NCBI GenBank assembly: GCA_965230535.1
Contig: OZ246010.1
Location: forward strand, 1,860,001-1,924,000
Direction: 5' to 3'
Length of the DNA stretch: 64,000 bases
From: JAUILH01 sp965230535
Lineage (GTDB): Bacteria; Bacteroidota; Bacteroidia; Flavobacteriales_D; JAUILH01
Each line of letters starts with the position of its first letter. Within the stretch, counting starts at the first letter, position 1. A program made the translations under genes and the position numbers. Below, one piece after another: positions 15,642 through 21,502 of the stretch. The notes beneath the pieces were generated by a model. That model saw nothing but the letters and a program-made list of their open reading frames with translations. It was not told the DNA's origin and did no database searches.

Positions 15642-17042
15642 ATGTATATCGAACAATTATATACCAACTGTTTGGCAGAAGCTGCCTATTATATTGAGTC
15701 TGATGGTGAAGTAGCCATTGTTGACCCAATGAGAGAAACTGAGCCTTATATCAACAAGGCTAAAGAGCGAAATGCATCTATTAAATACATATTTGAAACA
15801 CATTTTCATGCAGATTTTGTGAGCGGACATGTTGATTTGGCTAAAAAAACGGGGGCCACAATCGTATACGGACCACAAGCAGAAACTTCATTTGATTCTC
15901 ACATTGCTCAGGATGATGAGACTTTTAAAATTGGAAAACTAACTTTAAAAGTTCTACATACTCCTGGCCACACACCAGAGTCCAGTACCTACTTGTTGTA
16001 TGATGAGAACGGAAAGGAACACTGTATTTTCTCAGGAGACACTCTGTTCATTGGAGATGTTGGAAGACCGGATTTAGCCGTAAAAAGTGATCTAAGCAAA
16101 GAAGATTTAGCAGGTTTACTATACAATTCGCTTCACAATAAGATTATGCCATTGCCAGATGATATCATTGTTTACCCGGCACACGGGGCGGGTTCTGCAT
16201 GTGGCAAGAACATGAGTAGCGAAACTTATGACACTCTGGGAAATCAAAAGAAAACCAATTATGCTTTGGCCAAAGACCTGAGTAAAGAGGACTTCATCAA
16301 AGAAGTAACTACAGGTATTTTACCGCCTCCTCAGTATTTCCCAAAGGCAGTACAATTGAACAAAAATGGCTATATGGATATTGATGAGTTGTTGAAAAAC
16401 GCCAGCATCAACTTATCTGTAAGCCAGGTAAAAACAGCTTTATCGGAAGGTGCTATCATTCTGGACACAAGAGGAAAAGACGATTTTAAATCAGGGTTTA
16501 TCCCAGGGTCTATTTTTATTGGAATAGATGGTGGTTTTGCCGTATGGGTAGGTACCTTGATTGAAGATCTATCTCAAGCAATTGTGGTGATTGCCGACAA
16601 AGGAAGAGAGGAAGAAGTGGTCATGAGATTGGCCAGAGTTGGTTACGACAACTGCCTTGGTTATCTTGAAGGTGGTGTGGAAGCATGGACCAGTGATGGT
16701 GGTGAGTTGAGTACCATCCGCCAGGTAGCTGCTGAAAACGTGAGCGATGAACGTACCAAAGACGGTCATATCATTTTGGATGTCAGAAAACCATCTGAAT
16801 ATGAGTCTGAGCATGTTGAAGATGCGACTAATTTCCCATTAGACTTTATCAATCAACACACAGGAGATTTGGATAAAGACAAGCATTATGTGGTACATTG
16901 CAAAAGTGGCTACAGGTCTGTGGTTGCCATTTCTTTGCTTATGAGAGTTGGCTATAAAAGCCTATCTGATGTGACCGGTGGTATGCAGGCCATCCTTAAA
17001 ACGGATACACCCGTTACTGAGTTCGTTTGTTCTAACTCCTAA
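15642..17042 (+). CDS. Persulfide dioxygenase (MBL fold) fused to two rhodanese domains
   Basis: A 466-residue cytoplasmic enzyme. Residues 1-240 are a metallo-beta-lactamase domain of the ETHE1/persulfide dioxygenase type. It has the metal motif HFHADFVSGH (H54, H56, D58, H63), HTPGHTPES (H110), SGDTLF (D133) and YPAHGAG (H181). This family oxidises glutathione persulfide, or an equivalent, to sulfite using Fe(II) and oxygen. A first rhodanese domain (about 258-350) lacks the catalytic cysteine: its loop reads ADKGREE. The second (about 365-460) has it (HCKSGYRS, Cys420). The first is therefore probably structural. The TauE/SafE gene just upstream fits export of the sulfite formed, and the Crp/Fnr gene before that is a candidate controller. 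Confidence 0.88.
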   Translation: MYIEQLYTNCLAEAAYYIESDGEVAIVDPMRETEPYINKAKERNASIKYIFETHFHADFVSGHVDLAKKTGATIVYGPQAETSFDSHIAQDDETFKIGKLTLKVLHTPGHTPESSTYLLYDENGKEHCIFSGDTLFIGDVGRPDLAVKSDLSKEDLAGLLYNSLHNKIMPLPDDIIVYPAHGAGSACGKNMSSETYDTLGNQKKTNYALAKDLSKEDFIKEVTTGILPPPQYFPKAVQLNKNGYMDIDELLKNASINLSVSQVKTALSEGAIILDTRGKDDFKSGFIPGSIFIGIDGGFAVWVGTLIEDLSQAIVVIADKGREEEVVMRLARVGYDNCLGYLEGGVEAWTSDGGELSTIRQVAAENVSDERTKDGHIILDVRKPSEYESEHVEDATNFPLDFINQHTGDLDKDKHYVVHCKSGYRSVVAISLLMRVGYKSLSDVTGGMQAILKTDTPVTEFVCSNS

Positions 17043-17053
17043 ACAATAACATT

Positions 17054-17094
17054 CTTAGATTCAGTTCATCTGTTAAAGAAGAACTGAATCTAAG
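17054..17094 (+). terminator. Intergenic terminator hairpin, probably bidirectional
   Basis: Perfect 14-bp inverted repeat: arms 17054-17067 and 17081-17094 with a 13-base loop, followed by CTTTTAAG. It lies between the convergent stops at 17042 and 17119 and can end transcription from both sides. Confidence 0.7.
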
Positions 17095-17118
17095 CTTTTA
17101 AGTCTTACTTGAATTTGT

Positions 17119-18366
17119 CTATCTGCCTACAAAAATCTTCTCTCCGAAATGGCAGTTTTCACCTTTTACAGACACTAAGTAAACACCTTCCGATAAATCG
17201 GGAACTTGTAATGCTCCAGCCTGATTGGTAGTACTCTGAAACAGAATGCGTCCTCCTATGTCGTAAATCTGAACAGCCGTTTTTGGCGACACATCTCCCA
17301 TTAGAGACAAACTGTTGGTTTGCGAATTGAAAATCAGATTAATCTCACATTCTTCATAAGGAATGGCTTCTGCCGACAACAAGCTGCAGTAATTAGATTT
17401 TACAGCAATCTGACCAATATTCTGATCTAAAATAATTGGAGAGAAAGATCGATTTCCTGTATTTAAATTAAAAGAGTTCACTCTATGTGCAATATTAGGC
17501 ACATCATCCAATCCCATAAACAAGTACTCGTCTCCGTTTTCTGAAATAACTGCCGGCTCAAAATTAAAATACCAACAATCATACACATTCGAGCTCACTG
17601 AAGTTGTTGTCCAACTACCTGGCTCAACCTCTACAATGGATCGTTCATTTGGTGTAAAGTCAACTTCTATACCCCAAAGTGTTGAATCTGTAATATTAAA
17701 TGCCAATTGATGAAAGGCATTTGGGTTCGTCAAGTAATCGTCGTCAATCACATTTCCGGTAGTCACATCAACCGTATAGATATGTGCAGTTCCGGTAGGG
17801 ACATGCGTTGGATAACCATGAACGTACAGGTGTTTCTTAAATGGATCATAGGCCGTTTGCTGTGGGTAATCCGTTCCGCTCCAAATAGGGTGTAAAGCTA
17901 CTTGTCCTATTGTTACATTTGCCCATGTGGCGCCATCTAATCTGTGCAATTCACACTCCCCGGTATTGTAATCATAACTTAAGTAATAGAAAGCATTTTC
18001 CGTACAACTGTAATCCAAAGTGCGAATCAAACTATCTACCTGGATGGTATCTATGCTTCCGGTATTGAGGTCAAACGAAAAGATGTATCGATTGTTCACA
18101 TATTGAAGAGAATCCATCCCTGTAATCATCTCAGTTAAAATATTATACGTGTTGTTATACGGATTAACTATTGGTTTGCTAATTCCAATCATAGGCTCAA
18201 AACCTATTGCAGGGGCCACGGTTTGTTGCACTCCTGTTAACGAATTAATTTCTATCAAGTCGTACGTATGGTTGAGTGCATCATACCTCAATGCATACAA
18301 ATTAGTTTGTCCAATACTGGAAATCAGGGTAGAAAAAAATAAAAATGCGGTAAGTAATGTTTTCAT
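17119..18366 (-). CDS. Secreted protein of unknown function with T9SS type A-like sorting domain
   Basis: A 415-residue exported protein. The start at 18366 gives a signal peptide (MKTLLTAFLFFSTLISSIGQ); the frame stays open 36 codons further upstream, but that extension does not look like a leader. Residues about 20-330 look like a beta-propeller or repeated beta-sheet protein of the kind reporting values per item (TVDVTTGNVIDDDYLTNP, FNLNTGNRSF). The last 75 residues (INLIFNSQTNSLSLMGD ... VQIYDIGGRILFQ ... LSEGVYLVSVKG) form a T9SS type A-like tail without the usual YPNP motif. Function unknown. It is convergent with the sulfur genes and separated from them by a terminator. Confidence 0.75.
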   Translation of the reverse strand: MKTLLTAFLFFSTLISSIGQTNLYALRYDALNHTYDLIEINSLTGVQQTVAPAIGFEPMIGISKPIVNPYNNTYNILTEMITGMDSLQYVNNRYIFSFDLNTGSIDTIQVDSLIRTLDYSCTENAFYYLSYDYNTGECELHRLDGATWANVTIGQVALHPIWSGTDYPQQTAYDPFKKHLYVHGYPTHVPTGTAHIYTVDVTTGNVIDDDYLTNPNAFHQLAFNITDSTLWGIEVDFTPNERSIVEVEPGSWTTTSVSSNVYDCWYFNFEPAVISENGDEYLFMGLDDVPNIAHRVNSFNLNTGNRSFSPIILDQNIGQIAVKSNYCSLLSAEAIPYEECEINLIFNSQTNSLSLMGDVSPKTAVQIYDIGGRILFQSTTNQAGALQVPDLSEGVYLVSVKGENCHFGEKIFVGR

Positions 18367-18402
18367 TTTGTCAATGGTTTTGGTATTAAAGTTTAATGAA
18401 GG

Positions 18403-18434
18403 CAAAATACCATCTTTGAGAGCGTTTTTGCCAA
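18403..18434 (-). promoter_or_regulatory. Possible promoter of the T9SS cargo gene starting at 18366
   Basis: On the minus strand a TTG (plus 18432-18434) precedes TATTTTG (plus 18403-18409) by 22 bases. This is a one-base-short version of the TAnnTTTG box. It would give a leader of about 30 nt containing ACCAAAACC. Confidence 0.35.
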
Positions 18435-18479
18435 AAAAAGTGTCCACCAGACACGAAAAATTATCAAGTGACACATTTT

Positions 18480-18570
18480 CATGTGTAAGTGGGAAGTAAT
18501 GCTTTCATTTTATAGTGGTTTTGGTCTTAAAATTTGATATTACAAAGTACCTAATTTAAACGCGCGTCAA
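18480..18570 (-). promoter_or_regulatory. Second copy of the leader, with an aborted 9-codon ORF
   Basis: This lies in the 314-base gap between 18366 and 18681. On the minus strand a TTG (plus 18568-18570), an 18-base spacer and TACTTTG (plus 18543-18549) precede ACCAAAACC and an ATG at 18508. That ATG opens MKALLPTYT and stops at once. The arrangement closely parallels the leader of the gene at 18366 (box-to-ATG distance 41 versus 43 bases). It may be an upstream promoter with a leader peptide for that gene, or the stump of a lost gene. Confidence 0.4.
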
Positions 18571-18680
18571 CAAGAAAAATATTGATTGGAAACCACCGCT
18601 TATCAATTGATTGCCATCGATTATTGACTGGTTCAATATTGCCTTAAAATAGTATTGTTATATTGAAGAAAAAATGAGCT

Positions 18681-19331
18681 ATGGAAGACGGTATTATAGA
18701 TGATGGCATTTTGGTAAAAGAAGTAACTCCAGCCAATGAGTTTAATTTTCCTTTAGAACTGGAATTTAAAATTGGAACGCTGTCCAACGACTTCATTGCA
18801 AGAGATGCAAGTGGAAAAACCATCGCATATGTACGTCAAAAACTATTTAGGTTTAAAGAAGCAGTTCAAATCTTTAGAGACGACTCAAAAAAAGATGTGA
18901 TGTACACCATTAATGCCGACAGAATAATTGATTTCAGAGCGTGTTATGGTTTCAAAGATGCCGAAGGTAACAACCTGGGCAAAGTAGGGAGGAAAGGTAT
19001 GAAGTCGATCTGGAAAGCTACTTACAATGTGTTTGATGAAGCAGACAATAATGAGTTTACTATTCAGGAAGAAAACCCATGGGCCAAAATGGGAGATGCC
19101 GTTTTAGGAGAAGTTCCTGTCATCAGCATCTTTACCGGCTACATGTTTAACCCCAGGTACTCATTGAAGAGACCTGATGGAACTTTGGTCGCCAGATTGT
19201 CCAAAGAAAAATCTTTTTGGGGCAGGCGATTTAAGCTTGAAAAACTGGGGGAGCTTCAAGATGGTGGTGAAGACGACAGGATGTTGTTGTCTTTCATGAT
19301 GATGGTACTGCTTGAGAGAAGACGGGGCTAG
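18681..19331 (+). CDS. LURP-one-related (tubby-like fold) protein
   Basis: A 216-residue soluble protein without a signal peptide. Residues about 18-190 follow the LURP-one-related pattern: LELEFKIGTLSNDFIARDAS, KTIAYVRQKLFRFKEAVQIF, then a central strand pair, then NPRYSLKRPDGTLVARLSKE and SFWGRRFKLEKLG. This fold resembles tubby and phospholipid scramblase domains, which in other organisms bind membrane lipids. No bacterial function is firmly known. Its TAG stop sits in a CTAG palindrome that also supplies the stop of the convergent gene at 19328. A decayed copy of its 3' end lies at 20891-21012. It may be a duplicated accessory gene. Confidence 0.7.
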   Translation: MEDGIIDDGILVKEVTPANEFNFPLELEFKIGTLSNDFIARDASGKTIAYVRQKLFRFKEAVQIFRDDSKKDVMYTINADRIIDFRACYGFKDAEGNNLGKVGRKGMKSIWKATYNVFDEADNNEFTIQEENPWAKMGDAVLGEVPVISIFTGYMFNPRYSLKRPDGTLVARLSKEKSFWGRRFKLEKLGELQDGGEDDRMLLSFMMMVLLERRRG

Positions 19332-20698
19332 TCTCTGAAGCGGATATAGACTTCACGGGTTCTTTTCTCATTGGGGCCAAGACATGGGTCAGACAACTTA
19401 AAAACAAGGTGCATTCCCCTCACCTTTTTCCTAAATATGCCAAGACTTTCATCCATATACCAATCTTCCAGAAATCGAATTCCTACTAACTGCTTTTTCC
19501 AGTCTATTGGCCCTATGGCATAAGCTTCATAGACCTTAGCGTTTCCATTTTCATCAAGATCTTCAGGTGAAAGTTCCCATTCACCCTGTTCGTTCAGAAC
19601 TCCCAGAGCAGTTGAATCATATTTTTCAGACTCATGAAAAAAGGATGTTCCCGATTTTTTATTACTCATCAGACTATGCCATGAATCTGGTTTGAAATTC
19701 TTCTTTCTAATGAGCGCATCCATTGCCTTCAAATCACCAAACAAGTCCATATCATTTTTGCAGATTCTTTCCATGTCATACATCTCATAATACCCCTGTT
19801 TGCAATTGGTAAGGAGTTCAATAATGAATCCATTGTAGTAGCTTATTTTTTCCAGTTTGAAAGGACCCGAAGAACCACGAGAATATCTGGGAACAGAAAT
19901 GGGAACCACATAAGTCACTCCCGATCTTACCAGTCGTCCTAAACCAGCATCTTCACTGGCATAACAAAAGTTCTGGCTAATACCATCTGAAGGCAAATAA
20001 TAGCCTTTAATTTCTTTACTAAAACCCTTAGAATCCAGAGTCCATTTCTCCAAAAATTCAAGTGCGTTGACTGTAAATGGCATTGATGAATATTGTGAAT
20101 TCTCCTTAAGCTCTTCGCAAGGACCATCATATATGCCATTCGGCTGAATTTTCTTCTCTAGCTTTTCGTCCTTAAGTCGCCTGTAAGTTACATTGTATAC
20201 ACCTTCTTTAACTAAAATGCTATTAGGAACACCAACTGAATCCGTAACAACAACATTCTTCGTTTTATATGTTCCTATCATACTACTGATTCTATCTACA
20301 TGAACAAGGTCGTTAGTGAGGTGATTTCCTCCTTCCAGATATTCTAAAGGCTCTAATTTACCTCCTGTAAGCAGGAAATGCATGTTATCTCTAATCAAGT
20401 GTTTATCGGCAATAGATTTCGAAACGGTTTTCAGAAGTTCTTCATGAAATTCACTTGAAACATCCGGAATGGTGATTGCACTGACATCAATACGTGGCTG
20501 CTTAATACTCTGCAGACGCTTAAAAAGAGAATCTTTATTTATAGAAACGTCTTCCAGGTCAAAAATCAATGGATGGAACATATATAAAGCAACCTCATCT
20601 TCCGGTTGTTGATTAAAATCCCGTGAAATATGACTCTGACCAGTTGCCGTGGATGTGGTCATTAGAATAATTCCCAGTCCAAGTAAAGTGTTTTTCAT
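19328..20698 (-). CDS. Exported protein of unknown function with two GldN-like FLExWxxD motifs
   Basis: A 456-residue protein with a signal peptide (MKNTLLGLGIILMTTSTATGQ). I do not recognise it firmly. An internal duplication is visible: residues about 212-234 (ALEFLEKWTLDSKGFSKEIK, then GYYL) and about 406-431 (GIRFLEDWYMDESLGIFRKK, then VRGMHL) share the pattern FLExWxxDxxxxxFxKxxxG. This recalls the EDW-FD segment of GldN/PorN periplasmic T9SS proteins, so a distant relative is possible but unproven. The protein is Cys-poor and Asp/Lys-rich. It shares the CTAG stop tetranucleotide with the convergent LURP-one gene, and its leader resembles that of the gene at 18366. Confidence 0.6.
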   Translation of the reverse strand: MKNTLLGLGIILMTTSTATGQSHISRDFNQQPEDEVALYMFHPLIFDLEDVSINKDSLFKRLQSIKQPRIDVSAITIPDVSSEFHEELLKTVSKSIADKHLIRDNMHFLLTGGKLEPLEYLEGGNHLTNDLVHVDRISSMIGTYKTKNVVVTDSVGVPNSILVKEGVYNVTYRRLKDEKLEKKIQPNGIYDGPCEELKENSQYSSMPFTVNALEFLEKWTLDSKGFSKEIKGYYLPSDGISQNFCYASEDAGLGRLVRSGVTYVVPISVPRYSRGSSGPFKLEKISYYNGFIIELLTNCKQGYYEMYDMERICKNDMDLFGDLKAMDALIRKKNFKPDSWHSLMSNKKSGTSFFHESEKYDSTALGVLNEQGEWELSPEDLDENGNAKVYEAYAIGPIDWKKQLVGIRFLEDWYMDESLGIFRKKVRGMHLVFKLSDPCLGPNEKRTREVYIRFRD

Positions 20699-20890
20699 AG
20701 TATCCAGTTTTGGTTTTCAGCCTGTGTAGTGTTCTTAGGTGGTAATCGAACCAGGTAACAAGTACCTAACTAGCAGACATGCTCTTTTTTGTCCTGATAA
20801 AACTAAGACCAGAGAAAGTTGGATAGATACAATTTGTGTAAAACAGTGTAAATCGACTGTAATTTTGGACCTTTTGAGGAGCTCCTTATA

Positions 20891-21012
20891 GCCCGGAACA
20901 CTAAAAACAGGGACAAGCGGTTTAGGTCTGAAAGCCGATGAGCTTCAAAATGGTGGGAAGACAACCGAAAGCTGTTGTCTTTTATAATGATTCTGCAAAG
21001 AAGGGAGCCTAG
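20891..21012 (+). pseudogene. Decayed 3' fragment of a second LURP-one-related gene
   Basis: This stretch aligns by eye with the last ~115 bases of the intact gene ending at 19331. Shared blocks include GAGCTTCAA-ATGGTGG, GAAGAC, TGTTGTCTTT and a final CTAG, at roughly 70% identity. In the aligned frame it has a TGA and at least one single-base frameshift, and nothing coding is left upstream. It ends in CTAG overlapping the stop of the convergent gene at 21009, exactly as the intact copy does with its own neighbour. It occupies part of the 310-base gap between 20698 and 21009; the rest of that gap holds only the leader of the gene starting at 20698. Confidence 0.6.
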
Positions 21013-21446
21013 TGCTTATCTTCTCCAAACAACATCTTCTCTAAATAATCAGCATTGAAAGCCACATCATAGATGATCTGATCTAACAGTTCTTCATTGA
21101 CTACCTTAGCATGAGGACAAGCAGAAACACAAATGCTTTCTACTTCACGACCATCCAGTTTATCTGGTAAAATGGTAACAGCACAATAACGTCCGTAGCC
21201 AGATTCTACCAACAACTTGTATAAATCCACTCGTCTGTCGTACTGACCAACACGACTATTCATATAAACAAATGAGTTCTCACCCTGAACCTTAATCCAT
21301 AAATAAACGAATTGATAGCGCCAGGTATCATCCTTCATTTTGATGGCTACATCCAGCCTCAGTTTTTCTCCTTCTAACTCTTCAAGTTTATACTTCCATT
21401 TGTCGGCTATCCCCTGAACAAGTGCTTTTAGATCATTGTGTGTCAT
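21009..21446 (-). CDS. Small soluble protein, possibly YbjN/secretion-chaperone-like
   Basis: A 145-residue cytoplasmic protein with no signal peptide or membrane segment. An N-terminal helix (THNDLKALVQGIADKW), a beta-meander (LRLDVAIKMKDDTWRYQFVY, then FVYMNSRVGQYD) and C-terminal helices (LLDQIIYDVAFNADYLEKML) suggest a YbjN- or type III chaperone-like alpha/beta fold. This rests on secondary-structure appearance only. Cys122 and Cys126 flank a short SA stretch (ICVSACPHAK, approximate numbering). It lies 56 bases downstream of the von Willebrand/OmpA gene on the other side, so it may be transcribed separately. Function unknown. Confidence 0.55.
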   Translation of the reverse strand: MTHNDLKALVQGIADKWKYKLEELEGEKLRLDVAIKMKDDTWRYQFVYLWIKVQGENSFVYMNSRVGQYDRRVDLYKLLVESGYGRYCAVTILPDKLDGREVESICVSACPHAKVVNEELLDQIIYDVAFNADYLEKMLFGEDKH

Positions 21447-21502
21447 GTCTCAAATGTATCATTTTTAGTTACAAGAAACAACCTAAATCTGAAACGATTC
21501 TG

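Noticed and set aside
18367..18474. N-terminal extension of the cargo gene to 18474
   Set aside because: The extension is not hydrophobic and would place the signal peptide internally.
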